Shown here: in pieces, positions 1 through 11,990 of the stretch
How positions within the stretch are numbered: position 1 is the stretch's first letter
Layout: every line of letters begins with the position of its first letter
From: Aricia agestis
Taxonomy: Eukaryota > Arthropoda > Insecta > Lepidoptera > Lycaenidae
Reading direction: 5' to 3'
Length of the DNA: 64,000 bases
Assembly: GCF_905147365.1 (NCBI RefSeq)
Contig: NC_056406.1
Span: 570,501 to 634,500, forward strand
Program-made: the position numbers and the translations under genes
Notes under the pieces: generated by a model
What the model was told of the DNA's origin: nothing
What the model saw: only the letters and a program-made list of their open reading frames with translations
Database searches by the model: none

Positions 1-1915
1 GATCTAAAGAATTAATTTGCCACAGAGCAAAACGCTGCATTTGAAAAATTCCTAGAATCCTTGAAACCTGAAAAGCACTCTAACTACTCCCTCTGGAGAG
101 CAGCAAAACACTACAATCAGCCAGCTCAGTTCAAACCCCCCTTAAAAAATGAAGACTCAGGTTGGGCTAGGTCTAATAAGGATAAAACTGAATTGTTCGT
201 TTGACATCTCTCCAAAGTATTTCGATCCAACGATGCTTGTCCACAAATAGACGAATCACCAATTAATGGAGCATTCTCTCAACCTTTTAAAATGGAATTT
301 CTAATGTCACCAACAACACCCAACAAAGTCAAAGGCATCATACGCAACTTCAAACAAAAATATCTCCGGGATTTGACTTAATCACCCCCAGGGTCCTTAA
401 AGAACTCCCCAAGAAAACAATAGTCTTTTTAACATATCTAATGAATGGCATCCTTAGAACCTCTCACTATCCTAGTCTATGGAAAGTCTCACAAATTATA
501 ATGGTTTACAAATCTGGGAAGCCATAGAATGAAGTATCATCGTACAGACCGATCAGCCTTCTACCGATCCTGTCGAAGATCTTCGAAAAAATCGTCGCCA
601 AAAGATTGTCAGCTGTCCTATCTGATAGAAACGTCATCCCCAACCATCAATTCCGTCGATGCCATGGCACTATTGAACAGGTCCACAGGGTTGCGATATA
701 ATAACTTCTGCGCTGCAAAACAAGGAATACTGCTCGGCCGCATTCCTAGAAGTTCAGCAGGCTTTCGATAGAGTGTGACACAACTCACAACTCACAAGTG
801 ACTGCTCTACAAAATTGGGACTGCTCTACAAAATTAAAACGCTTCTCCCACATACATATTATTTACTCCTTCCGTCCTACCTTAAAGACAGAGTGTTCCA
901 AGTGAAAGAACGTGACGCAAGATCTGGGTTTGATGACATTAGAGCAGGCGTACCACAGGGCTCAGTCCTTGGTCCGATTTTGTACTCTATCTTTACATCA
1001 GACATACCGGTTCCAAACTATATCACCGTAGGCACTCATGCCGATGACACCGCTGTTCTAGCATGCCACCGGTATTCCTTATACGACTCTCTCAAACTCC
1101 ATATATCTCAACTCCAAAGTGGACTTGATCAAATAAGCAACTGGGTGAGCATGTGGCGCATTAGAGCGAGTGCAGCAAAGTCCACACAGATCACTTCCCT
1201 CACCCTAAGAAAATACTATTTTCCACCAGTTTTACAATCCATCGTACTACTTCCTCACGCTGACTCAGTGAAATATTAAAAAAAAATAGGAAACCTCAGA
1301 TTAAAGCAAAAACAGACGAATTAAATATAAGATACAAAGACCTGACTTGCTTCTTGGTAGAAATTCAAAATTGAGCTCAAAGAAAAAATAGCTAGTCTAC
1401 AAAACAGTACTAAAACCCATCTGGTCTTCAGCTCTGGGGTAGTGCTGCCATATGCAACATAGAAAATATATTGTAAAGATATGAAAATATAATATTGAGC
1501 GGAATCTTCAATGCACACTGCGGGGCTAAAATGGTCGCATTGAAGAATCATGATATGAATCATAATATGATTCATTTTTCTAAAATGGCAAATGCAACTC
1601 TACTTGCAATTCATTTCTGTATTTTTGTACTGATTTGACATTTGTCAGTTTGACAGTTTTAACAATTCATTTGCTGAATTGATTGAGAGGAATTGCTAAA
1701 TGTGACCATTTTAGCCCTGCTGGTATATAAGAAATAGTGAACTCCATGAAATCATAGCCATACCAACCATCAAAGAGGAAATCTCTAAAATATCATACAC
1801 CAGATACAAGCTACGCTTAAATTACCACCCTAATGACCTTGCCCACGGTCTCCTCGAAGAAAGCCGTTACGGTCGTCTCAAACGCCACAGCCCACAACAT
1901 ATTGGACCTGGATAA
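1..1915 (+). pseudogene. decayed jockey-type non-LTR retrotransposon (reverse transcriptase)
   Basis: Conceptual translation gives reverse transcriptase blocks in order: a connection region near 40-230, an AFDRV-like box near 760-775, then an open stretch (about 830-1279) with GVPQGSVLGP and a catalytic box that reads HADD instead of the usual YADD. A distant C-terminal tail typical of jockey-clade pol proteins (IPTIKEEI...YHPN) follows at about 1750-1900. Stops and frame changes occur throughout, especially at 210-540 and 1280-1500, so the copy is dead. A small MITE interrupts it at 1522-1717. It lies upstream of the first visible ACSF3 exon and is probably intronic in that gene. The family call is firm at the level of LINE reverse transcriptase; the clade is a judgement. 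Confidence 0.8.
1522..1717. mobile_element. MITE with GGGGCTAAAATGGTC inverted ends
   Basis: The left end reads GGGGCTAAAATGGTC and the right end, reverse-complemented, reads GGGCTAAAATGGTCA. The element sits inside the jockey-type fossil and splits its coding tail between about 1520 and 1720, so it inserted later. The flanking bases share TGC on both sides, a possible short target duplication. Confidence 0.6.
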
Positions 1916-2339
1916 CAGACTCTAGCCAATTTAATATAGATGCCTAGTTACTGAACTTAAGCCTCTGAGCCGCCAAATCCACTTCGTCATATCTTAATAT
2001 ATATATATTCTTGTGTGCGTGTGTATGTGACTGAACTCCTCCTAAACGACTGGACCATTTTTTGTGTGTGTTCGTGGAGATTCGAGAATGGTTTAGATTT
2101 ACAGTTTGGTCTACTGGAAAATGTTTTTTCAATTAATTTCTTATTTATAAGGAGTTGTTGATTTTGGAATGTTTTACATTAGATCCGGCGGACGGCGCTA
2201 TCATCGCATTCAATATTATTCTATTTCAATTTTAGTTTGTCCTGACAGATGGTGCTACGATTAATTTGAAAAAAATTTTGTTATTCAATTCATGTGCTGA
2301 TTAAAATATTAAATAAATAACACATAGGCTACAATTTTA

Positions 2340-2720
2340 ACCGACTTTCAAAATGGGGGAGGTGTTATGTTCGTTTTCTTATATTCGACGATTACTCCGC
2401 CGTTTGTTAACCGATTTTCGAGGGAACTCCTCAAAACTTATAGGGAAACATATGGTGACTTCGGTTTCGTGAGAAGTATTCTAAGCATATGCTACCAACA
2501 AGTAAGATTTTGCACCGAGATATACCTGGTATACCGTGGTTCGGAAGGTGCTGAGAGAATTCCTGATTCTTTATAGATACAAGTTTGGGAGTTTCGGCGT
2601 TGTTTTAAGAACAGAAAGCATATGCTACTATGCAAATTACATTCTTCATCATCATCATCACTACCATATTATACCATTTCATAGTCTTTTAGATCGAGAC
2701 TCGAGTTTGTCAAGCGATAA
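2340..2720 (+). repeat. interspersed repeat (AACCGACTT-headed family), copy 1
   Basis: Starts with AACCGACTTTCAAAATGGGG and contains a segment around the word AGCATATGCTAC twice, ending in a CAT-rich stretch. A second diverged copy lies inverted at 52530-56820 (interrupted by a LINE). Short open frames here are not credible genes. Confidence 0.65.
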
Positions 2721-2730
2721 TTAAAAAAAA

Positions 2731-3042
2731 TCTATATCTACCTAATATTATAAACCTGAAGAGTATGTTTGCTTGAACGCGTCAATCTCAGAAACTACAG
2801 GTCCGATTTAAAAACTTATCTTAGTGTTGATTGATAGTGATGATTAGATGATAGATCATTTATCGAGTAAGACTCATCATTTATCGAGAAGGTTATATTA
2901 TATTATTACTCTAAGACTAATACGACAGAAGAAACTCAGGAAAATGTGGGAAAAACGGGGGAAATATTTTTTATGGGAAAATGTACCTACGGATTCTGTA
3001 AAATTTCTAATTTACGCGGGCGAAGCCGCGCGGGACATCTAG
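2731..3042 (+). mobile_element. non-autonomous Helitron-like element, family 2
   Basis: Begins near TCTATATCTACC with TAATATTATAAA close behind, and ends in GCGGGCGAAGCCGCGCGG, a hairpin-like GC block, then CTAG followed by T. This 5' TC and 3' hairpin-CTAG structure fits Helitrons. Internal text (ATCTCAG-AACTAC, ACGCGTC) matches the copies at 14.8, 16.8 and 18.2 kb. Confidence 0.7.
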
Positions 3043-3268
3043 TCTACTTATAACCTTCTGGTTGATCGCAGATAACAAGGGAAAGAAAAAAAAATATTGT
3101 TGAAAAAAACGAAATCAATTTTGTGGCGTGCCCGTTGTGTGGTGTGCGACTTTCTGCTTTGCTACCTTCACTAGACAGACAAAAATATATTTTGGGAAAA
3201 GATATACATATTTTTTAACTAAATAAATGTAAGTAAATCTCGTTGTATCATTTGTATCATCTGCACAG

Positions 3269-4776
3269 AGCGGGGCGCGCGTGACGGTGTTCCACGGCGT
3301 GCCGGCGATGTACTCGCGGCTGGCGGCGGACTGGAAGACGCTGTTCGCGGACGGCCGCACGCGCCGCCACGTGCGCGACACGCTCGCCCGCATGCGCCTC
3401 ATGTGCGCCGGCTCCGCCCCCCTCCCCGACACCCTCTACGACCAGTGGCTCGAGGTAATTGCTTTACTGTGAGAATTAAACTAAAGAGATAAACTTTGGA
3501 TCAGAAACACTGTTCAACATACACAGTATAAGGTTACCACATCCAGGATTTTGCCTCAATAACTTGAAACAGCCTATCTGGACAAGATATAGTTGTATTG
3601 TTTGATCATTACAGTTACTCAAGCAGACAGTCGGTGATTTGTTAAAAAGTGTTTTTTAAATTGCCGTCTATGCAATTACCTTACATATTTTGTCTCGACT
3701 CTCGATACAACTTTTTGAATGAAGAAAGAACTAACATTTTAAGGATTCTATGTCGGTAGCAGACATGTAAGTATTCCGCGGTCTCTTCCAGATCTCGGGT
3801 CACCGGCTGCTGGAGCGGTACGGCATGTCGGAGGTGGGCATGGCGCTGAGCAACCCGTACCGGCCGGCCGAGGCGCGCGCCGTCGGCTGCGTCGGCCTGC
3901 CGCTACCGGGCGTCGCCGCGCGCCTCGCCGCCGCCCCCGACCCCGCCCCCGGCGCTGCGGACGCGCCCCCCGCCGCCGACCAGCTGCAGCCGCTCGTCAC
4001 CGTCGAGTGCGACGCACCCGACACACAGGTTACATGACATACTTAATAAGTAAATGAATAAACTTTTATTACAATTTTGACGTTTACACTATGCTATCTA
4101 GCATAGTCGTAAAAATAATAATTTATTGCTTTTTAAGTAACCTTTCAACTTTATCACTCCTCAGGTATCGCCGGAGGCGCTAGGCCTGGTGGCGGCGGAC
4201 CCGGCGGCGGACGCGTGGGCGGCGCCGCGGGTGACGGAGCACGCGGCGGTGGCGGCGGCGAGGGCGGAGATGGAGGGCGGGTACCAGGGCGAGCTGCTGC
4301 TGCGCGGGCCGGCGGTTTTCTCGCGGTACTGGAACCGCCTGCCGCAGCTCAGCACCGCCGACTTCACGCCGGACGGCTGGTTTCGCACCGGCGACACGGC
4401 GGCCTGGGCCGGCGGCCGCTTCCGCATCCTCGGCCGCACTAGCGTCGACATCATCAAGAGCGGCGGGTACAAGGTGAGCGCGCTGCAGGTGGAGGCGGCG
4501 CTGCTGGCGACGGCGGGCGTGGCGGACGCGGCGGTGCTGGGCGTGGCGCACGCGGAGCTCGGCGAGGCGGTGGCGGCGGTGCTGGTGCTGCGCCCCGGCC
4601 GCGCGCTCTCCCTGCCCGAGCTGCGCGCCGCCGCCGCCGCCCGCCTGGCACCCTACCAGCTGCCGCGCGCGTTGCTCGTGGTCGACGCCATGTCGCGCAA
4701 CGCCATGGGCAAGCTCGACAAGAAGGAGATCCGACGACTCTACGAGAAGGACTTGATGGCGCAGCTCAAGCGGTAG
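3269..4776 (+). CDS. ACSF3: acyl-CoA synthetase family member 3 (malonyl-CoA synthetase), C-terminal part
   Basis: Three exons join in phase 0: 3269-3454, 3792-4028 and 4165-4776 (stop TAG), giving 344 residues. They match the C-terminal part of ACSF3, the mitochondrial enzyme that activates malonate to malonyl-CoA with ATP. Visible motifs of the adenylate-forming family are ERYGMSE (about residues 70-76 of the fragment), GWFRTGD (212-218), GRTSVDIIKSGGYK (231-244) and the catalytic-lysine motif NAMGK (lysine 324). Human ACSF3 has about 576 residues, so roughly 230 N-terminal residues, including the ATP P-loop, must lie in exons left of the window. Coding sequence is extremely GC-rich while introns are AT-rich. 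A 25-30 residue Ala-rich insert precedes GELLLRG compared with my recollection of the human protein. Splice sites: AG|AGC at 3269, GAG|GTAATT, CAG|ATC, CAG|GTTACA, CAG|GTATCG. Confidence 0.9.
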
Positions 4777-5252
4777 TCCCCACCTCCCATCCCCCGCCCT
4801 CTGCGACCGCGGCCCGCACACCGAGCTGTGCTGGCGTGGGTCCAAACTGCATTTATTGATTTGTCGTGTTTGTTTATTTATACAAATGTAAGTAATATTA
4901 TCAGTATGACTGTAAAAAGTTATTACGTGGGTATGTAAGTATATAAATGTCTATTATTGCGAATTTTTACAAACAAGCGAACAGAACTTATTGACGGAGC
5001 CACAAAATGTTAACATGAAATTAATTAAGCTACAAATAATTATATTAATAATTATATATTAAAATTGTTACGAGCTCGAGTCGCCGCTGTCCGGCTGCGC
5101 TCGCGCACGACAAGCGACACGCGAAGGAGCAGCGGACGACGGTCAAACAGATTTTATTGACAAATATTGTTAATCAGGGTATATATTGTATCGTTGTTAA
5201 TCACATTGTATACTCGTTTTGTTGTGATGTATATACTTTTGTTGAATATATG

Positions 5253-5258
5253 AATAAA
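5253..5258 (+). terminator. AATAAA polyadenylation signal, probable ACSF3 3' end
   Basis: AATAAA about 475 bases after the ACSF3 stop codon, in AT-rich DNA. It is the clearest canonical signal before the opposing gene's terminator. Earlier weak variants may also be used. Confidence 0.55.
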
Positions 5259-5276
5259 AAACTACTCGTTTTTCGT

Positions 5277-5282
5277 TTATTT
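5277..5282 (-). terminator. AATAAA polyadenylation signal, probable transporter 3' end
   Basis: TTTATT on the + strand, i.e. AATAAA on the - strand, about 235 bases after the transporter stop codon. It lies only 19 bases from the opposing ACSF3 signal, so the two convergent transcripts may overlap slightly. Confidence 0.55.
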
Positions 5283-5518
5283 TAATAATATTTCAATCCA
5301 TAAAACGCGCGCTCTCAAAACGATAACTCACTTCACGTTATTTAAAAAAAAAAAGATCAGCAGTTGCAACATGTAACCTATATTTACATAACGTTATAAA
5401 CTTAACCTAAATGATCGTGATAAAAATTAAAGTATACGGCGGACGCGGGAGCATCCGCTGAGATATCCTCTAATCTCCAGCTGCACTGTACGGCGGCAGT
5501 GGTCGAGCGCGCGAGCGG

Positions 5519-8500
5519 CTAGCTGTCGGCCATGGACTCGACGAAGGTGCGCGCGGCGACCGTGGCGTTGATGAGGCAGGGCTTGGTGAAGGTGGCGCTG
5601 TCGACGAAGTCCCCCCAGCTGGAGTAGACGGCGGCGAGCGTGGCGGCCCCGCCCAGCGTCACCACGAGCGCCGCCAGCGTCACGTCGTACCAGCGCACGC
5701 TGTACTCGTCCACGTCGACGGCCGCCGTGGCGAAGGTGTCGTACTCCAGGTGCTGGCGCTCGGCCAGCAGCGGCAGGCGCGCGCGCACGGCCGCCTGCTC
5801 CCCGCCGCCCGCGCCCGCCGCCGCCCACTGCCCCGTGCGGATCTTATTGCGCAGCAGCCGGTGCCGCCGCAGCCGCGTCTTCTTGTAGCACAGCCGCACG
5901 AAGAACAGCGGCGGGAACACGAACATCAGCGGCCCCGTGAGGCTCGACCCCACCAGCCCCATGATCAGGTCGAACCGCGGCACCGACTCGCCCAGGAAGA
6001 TGCCCAGCAGCACGATCGTCGACCGGATGACGCAGCGCTGGATGCAGAAACCTACGAACCGATCCGACCGTTAAAGTCGCGCCCGAAGTTGCGATTCCGA
6101 TATTTAGATGAGTGTGGACTGTGGACATACTTCGGGGTATCTTGAGCAGGTCCTCGACGTGCTGGAAGAGCGCGGAGCTGCTGACGGCGCTGGAGAGGCA
6201 CAGCTGCAGCGTCACCAGCAGCGCCACCAGGTACAGCGGGAACGAAGGCTCCATGCCTGAAACAGGATTCGCTGCTAATACACAGCGGGAGAAACTACTA
6301 CCGTCCTAGAGATTTTTTTTAGAAATTTACGGATACCCAATTAGATCTACCGCTTATGTCATTCGACGAGTGAGAACGCATCCCTGCTGTTTTACGGCAA
6401 GCACGAGGCCTCGGCGCCGCGACTCGACACTCGAGTACTCACCCTGCAGGATGTTGCTGTGCACCTGGCTGCCGTAGCGCAGGGCGGCCAGCAGCGTGGT
6501 GACGGCGGACAGCGTGACGGTGTAGGCGAAGCCGCCCAGCAGCGCGGAGTTCACGCGCCGCCCGTCCGCCATGTCCACCTGCAGCGTCAGCAGCATCGGG
6601 TGGATGTCGAACTAAAATGTACAAGTTACTTGGTTATTTTCTTTAGACCATAAGAAAAAATTGATCTCCTTGTAATATGCTCAGAAACCGCAAAGGAAGA
6701 TCTGCCGACGCAGCGAGACCGTTTGCTCGATTAGGCCGAAAACCACCGACATTCATCGTCTCGCCTTTCAGACGTTTACATGTCTCGCCGATCTCAGAAG
6801 CTTCGACAGCGCGATCCAGGATTTTGCGCGGTTTGGTTCGCTACAAGTTACAATATCAACAGCTCGCGAGGATGGGCCCCGACGGGTGAAATCGAACACT
6901 CGACTCGTTCAAGACTGGCCTTATTGATATGTAATTCACTCACTTATACTACTTACTATATCATAGTAAAAGGAGGGGAAGTAAGTTATCTTCATACAAA
7001 GGCACCGCGCGCGGCTTGTATGTGTGCGCCATAGTATCAATGCGTCGCCACGTACGGCACACAACAAAATCTCGGCCAGTTTAGCTTCGTGGGTACCGCC
7101 GAGATTTTGTTGTGCTGCTGTCTGCTGAAGATAACTTACTTCCCCTCCTTTTACTATGACTATACTACAAGCTGACGCTCATTCGAATGAATGTTACGAG
7201 CCCAATATAATTGCAATAGAGTGATTTCCACCTGAAAGGCCATGATGCCGTAGGCGACGAGGAAGTCCCGGATGGAGGGCACGTAGGAGAGCAGGCCGGC
7301 GGCGGGCGGCGGCGACGTCTGGTCCATGAGGATGCACGCCCACACGCACACCGCCACCGTCGTCACCACGCACACCGACGTCACCGCCACAGACCTGAAC
7401 GGTTGAGGTCTTTACGTTATGGACGACCCTCGAAAAATATAAAGACTCCGATGTCGTTTGAAATCTTTGAATGAGAGAGTCCTGACTCTATGGGCTTATA
7501 TCGCTGGAAGTAACGACTCACTTCATCTCCTTGGGCGAGCCGAGCCACATGATGGGGCAGAGCAGGATCCCGATGATCACCATCCACACGCAGTACGTGA
7601 CGTTCACCGCGCCCGAGCTGACCTTCCACCAGAACAGCTGCATGCTCTGCGACGCTGCGGAGAAACAGAAAAGGTCGATTATGTCCATTAGGTAATTATA
7701 GGTGAAATTCGTCCTGACTCCTGAGATATAGCTACTGACCGAATATAAAGTTGGGGATCGCCGCGCCGAAAACTGTCGCATCGATCAGGAAAATAACCAA
7801 ACTTCCCACGCGACTCCCGAATGCTAGCTCAGCTATGGCGGCGTATGGAAACCTGAAATTATAAATAAAAAGTTTCAGCTCAATCGGTTAAATATAGTTC
7901 TGCTTCAAAATTGAGTTCCAAAATTTCACCCGAACAAACATACATAGATACATACAGAGCAAGTTAAATAAATGCTTTTAAATATCGATCTAAATTCTAA
8001 TGGAATCTATTATAATCAATCGAAGGTAACGTACTTAGTTACTAAACAACAAAAATATCTCTTTGCGACGTCCAGAGGCGGCGTAAGGCGTAGGTAACGT
8101 GGGCGGTCTCGCGCCCCTTGGTCCACCAGGAATATTTTTAAAGAATTTACGAGTTTTGATACTCGAATTTTTTATAAATAAAAGTTTAAGTACTTATAAA
8201 AAAATCTGTCTCTCAACATTATCCGTCCTCTTGCGTCATCCATCAGGGGGCCTCGCAAAATATATTATCTTGCCCACATCAAATTCGGCCTTGCCCCGTC
8301 ACTGGCCACGTCGTACTACAAAATTAGAAAGTAGCTTATATTTTGTGTGTTTAGCGAAAGGCATCGGTACCTGTTCTTGTCTCGGATGTCGGGCTGCAGC
8401 TCCTGCGCCAGCAGCCAGCAGCGGCCCAGCAGCACCGCCGTGTATAGCTGCAGCGCCAGCAGCGCCACCACGAGGGGAATCCCGTATATCCCTGCACAGT

Positions 8501-9128
8501 GCATATGTCAATATTAAACGTCTATACTATACCTAATATTCTCTACGAAATGAATAAATGTGATGACACCGTTAGATTACTTCTAGAGTTGAATAGATTT
8601 TTTTGACATTAGACCGAAACTTTTGATGTTATTTGCTCCGAAATGATTGAAAAACCAGAAATTAACCAAAACATGTCGATAACTTAGTGGAAGCTCTGAT
8701 ACAGGGACAATTCTTCTGCCGTATCGATTATATGGGTTTACCCGGGCCACGGTAGAAAATGGGCCCTCGCCTCTCGGAACGGGTGGGACGTGCGTAGGTT
8801 AATCTTCCTCCCCCAAACAATTTTTAATACGAGGCCGCATCGAGGCACGCAACCCTGTAATATCAACAAAAGAAGCATATTCCAGCTGCAGCCTGCAGCA
8901 GTGTCAACTGTCAGCACACTCACCGCAGGAGATGATGGTCTTGGGCAGCGCGACGACGGGGAAGACGCCGAAGAGGTCGACGATGCAGAGCACGGTGAAG
9001 AAGACGGAGAGGCCGCCGGCCGTCTCCCCCGGCGTGTAGAACTGCCGGCTCACCATGACGGTCACCGGCCGCCCCGCGCTCGCCTCCAGGTACCCGTTCG
9101 CGTCCGTAGAGAACTTCACGATCTTCAT
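5519..9128 (-). CDS. amino acid transporter, AAAP (Aa_trans) family, AVT1/mahogany-like
   Basis: Eight exons on the - strand close in phase: 9128-8924, 8491-8371, 7852-7740, 7654-7522, 7394-7232, 6611-6443, 6256-6131 and 6051-5519, giving 520 residues. The protein is strongly hydrophobic with about 10-11 predicted membrane spans. The first span ends in FPVVALPKTIISCG, and the segment AFQFDIHPMLLTLQVDM is typical of insect proteins annotated as AVT1-like or mahogany-like transporters, which move neutral amino acids across lysosomal or plasma membranes; substrate is unknown here. The last exon carries the final spans, a basic loop (KKTRLRRHRL) and a hydrophilic luminal tail. The start chosen is ATG at 9128; a good acceptor (ATTATTGCAG) lies just before it at 9138, so the mRNA has an upstream leader exon and extra N-terminal coding sequence cannot be excluded. 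Convergent with ACSF3. GC-rich exons. Confidence 0.88.
6962..7158. mobile_element. foldback MITE in the transporter intron
   Basis: Perfect 33-bp inverted arms, 6962-6994 and 7126-7158 (CATAGTAAAAGGAGGGG...). A second, inner inverted pair built on CAACAAAATCTCGGC lies near 7062-7115. The whole unit could fold into a long hairpin in the pre-mRNA. It lies in the intron between exons 5 and 6. Confidence 0.75.
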
Positions 9129-9149
9129 CGCTCGCTGCTGCAATAATTA

Positions 9150-10182
9150 CAGCTCCAGATGACGACATAGATGGAAAGAGCATTAAATAAATGAGGAACC
9201 TTAACAAACTTCAAGTATTAATTTCGGTTCTGGTTTAGTTGTTAAAACATGAGCAGGACATTTAGGCCCCGTCCGCACTGTACATTTTGACCGCGCGATA
9301 TTTATTCATATAATTTTTTCATCGGCAGTGCGGATACTCTCAACAGATTCAATGTGTTACAGAATTGCGAAAAAAAATCCGCACTGTTCAAATTCGTGGT
9401 GCGGTCAGGATTTGTGAAGTGTGCGACCATTAAATTCTAAAACACTTGATTGGTTAGTCTTCGTAAAAAGATTAGAGCTACCTACAAGCACTGCGTTCGT
9501 AATGTGATGTTGGCGACTCAATATGTTTAAATTTTTTGGACGGTGAGGTGGTGGCGGGAACTCGGTGGACACCCCACAGACCATATAGTCCACATAACAA
9601 ATGGAGCGGTTCAAATTAGGTAAGAGAAAATCGATACCCAAACCGGCTTAGCCCGGCTTTGAAATTAATACACTGACTTTCCGACTCCCAAAGATCTGCG
9701 CTACTAAGTTCGTCGAGAATATTTATTAAGATTTAATTAATGCTGTAATTTAAGTATACGAAAGTGCGAAAAAAGAAACCTGTAAAAAACTTTACCGTAC
9801 TCAATGAAATTTGGCATGGAGATATCTAGAGAATTTGAGTCCAGGAAGAGGACCGTTTCCGAGTGAAAAGTTAATTTCGGCGCAACAGAAGTTACGAGCA
9901 ACATCTAAGTAGTATTTTATAACAACGCTAGAGAGGTCAGCTCATTCCTAATCCATGGTCAGGTACAACGGGAAGTACTTAGCAGTAAGATGATACAGCA
10001 CGGCTCATTAGCGAGGTGCGCGAACTTGCAGCCGGGATGAGCATTAGCAGCCCCACAAGTGGACTCGCGCCCTCAAAGGGTTACAGGGGGCGAGGGCGCG
10101 AGAATCACGATTTAAGATCGGCTCCCACACAAAACTGCGAATTCGCATCGCGTCGCAAATATCTGCGACAAACTTCATATAT
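9150..10182. other. no gene seen; upstream of the transporter
   Basis: AT-rich DNA without a convincing exon. Between 9266 and 9420 the motif GTCCGCACTG recurs in both orientations, which suggests a degraded MITE. The transporter promoter and leader exon should lie here or further right, but I cannot place them. Confidence 0.4.
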
Positions 10183-10767
10183 CGGCCAAGTGCGTGTCGG
10201 GCCACGCGCAATATAGGGTTCCGTAGTATCGCTAGTTTTTAGGGTTCCGTACCTCAAAAGGAAAAAACGGAACCCTTATAGGATCACTTTGTTGTCCGTC
10301 TGTCCGTCCGTCCGTCTGTCAAGACCCTTTTTCTCAGGAACGCGTGGAGGTATGAAGCTGAAATTTATATCAATTACTCAGGTCTACTGTCCCTTGAAGC
10401 TGTGAAAAAATCAAACTTCTAAGCCAACGCAATCAAAAGATACAGCCGTTTATGCCGCAAATTTTCGACACTTGCAAGGGAATCAAAACCTACAGGGTGC
10501 TTCCCGTGAACTCAGAATCTTGAAATTTGGTACGAAGCAACGTCTTATAGCATAGATAAAGGAAAAATTACGAAAACCATAAATTTTTAGTTACATCACA
10601 TAATATATTTTTTTTTAATAATTTTAAACTTACTACCCATTTCCTCATAAACGCGTAGAGGTATTAAATACCATAGTTATGACTCGATTGTCGTAATGAA
10701 CGAACTTTGTAAACCTTGCAGGTTTGTACGGAACCCTCGGTGCGCGAGTCCGACTCGCACTTGGCCG
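10183..10767. mobile_element. TIR element, CGGCCAAGTGCG family, copy 1
   Basis: The left end reads CGGCCAAGTGCGTGTCGGGC and the right end reverse-complemented reads CGGCCAAGTGCGAGTCGGAC; similarity continues into an AGGGTTCCGTA block on both sides. Internal DNA contains GTCCGTCCGTCTGTC runs. A longer relative lies at 50546-51501. No transposase frame is visible, so it is non-autonomous. Confidence 0.75.
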
Positions 10768-11219
10768 GTTTTATTGATAATAATTTTTGTTTGGTCAATG
10801 AATATACAATTATACATTTATAACGTGTTTTACAATACTAACAACATCATCTCAGTTCCTTTCAAAGGAATTTGAACGAAAAGTTCCTTTACTACCTAAT
10901 ATACTTCGCCGAATACATTTTTTTAGCAGATCGACTATTATTACTCATTAACTTATGAAGTCTTCTTAGCCATGACAGTTTTCCTTTTAAATTTAGCATA
11001 TTTTTCTACTGCTGTAAATTTTGTCACATTTCCAGAAGCCACCGTTTAGCTGGTAGAAGGGGGGGACACTGGACTTTAACGATTTTATACACTATAAAAC
11101 TTAATATTTCACAAACGGATCCCTAAATCGGAAATTGATCTACGAATACTCATAATATTTTTGAAAACCCTATCCAACGACACCCCACACGATGGGGTGG
11201 ACGCGAAAAAAAAATTCAT
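10768..11219. other. AT-rich DNA, end of a degraded repeat
   Basis: No gene seen. From about 11060 the text (GATCCCTAAATCGG, CACCCCACACGATGGGG) is shared in reverse with 13560-13740, so it is the far end of the repeat annotated at 11220-11423. Confidence 0.4.
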
Positions 11220-11423
11220 CCTCACTTGATGTGTAGGGAAGGTACCATAAAAAATATATTTTTAAGATTTCACGTACCATTTTGTCGGCGTCATTAATAT
11301 GTGTATTCTTGCCAAATGACAGCTTTGTAGGTCCCATAGTCTCTGAGCAAAACCGCGGACAGACAGACAGACGGACAGACCGAAACTATAAGGGTTCCTT
11401 GTTGACTACGGAACCCTAAAAAC
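11220..11423 (-). repeat. TAGGGTTCCGTAGTC-headed repeat, copy 1 (inverted)
   Basis: Read on the - strand this begins TTAGGGTTCCGTAGTCAACA, then CTGTCCGTCTGTC runs, then GCTCAGAGACTATGGG. A second copy lies in opposite orientation at 12048-12195, so the two form a widely spaced inverted pair. Confidence 0.65.
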
Positions 11424-11783
11424 TGCATAAGTTATTTGTAGGTATTTCATTACGGTGCATTGTCTTCATCATCTACATTCTAATGTAAATGCCCGGTGTA
11501 TCGTGTATTATATTTCTCTAAGGTAGATATACACTGTGAGCTGAGTGAGTCTGGCGCCGACGCGATGTAGTGCGCCGGCCGCCGGCCAATACTGCATGAA
11601 TGTCCACTGACCCGTCTTAATCGAATTGACACACATAGTACATACCTCCAACATCACTACCTGCCCTTCACAAACTCATCTCTTAATCCTTATTACAATA
11701 ATTATACACATAACAATTATAATAATTATATTAATATTATGTTCAAGGGCGTCGCCAGCCGATGGCGCAGGGGGGGGGCAAGT

Positions 11784-11861
11784 TGACTTTACCTACTACA
11801 ATTCATACTTTTCTCATTCTCTATAAATGAGAAAAGTAGGTATGAATTGTAGGTAAAGTCG
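11784..11861. repeat. hairpin of inverted TTGACTTTACCTAC arms
   Basis: The segment around 11784-11820 is followed, after the short spacer CTCTAT, by its near-perfect reverse complement to about 11861 (arms about 36 bp). It lies in a stretch with no gene. Confidence 0.65.
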
Positions 11862-11974
11862 ACAGCACATGAAGCTTTTCACTTGTACTCCGAGCCTTAC
11901 ATCTATTACAGATGATTTTAATATTATAGTGGTCGTTGTTTGCATTATATTTGCCAACTTTTTTAGAATCTCTA

Positions 11975-11990
11975 GGGGGGGGGGGGGGGG
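11975..11990 (+). repeat. G16 homopolymer
   Basis: Sixteen consecutive G residues, followed within 10 bases by C-rich DNA (CCCCTCCCTGCCCCCCC). The two can pair, or the G run can form a quadruplex. A shorter G run lies at about 11770-11779. Confidence 0.9.

Noticed and set aside
4180..4845. 221-codon antisense frame over the last ACSF3 exon
   Set aside because: Again a GC-driven shadow; the sense frame has all the ACSF3 motifs.
9405..9641. 78-codon - strand frame upstream of the transporter as an extra N-terminal exon
   Set aside because: It shows no hydrophobic or transporter-like features and no acceptable splice connection to 9137.
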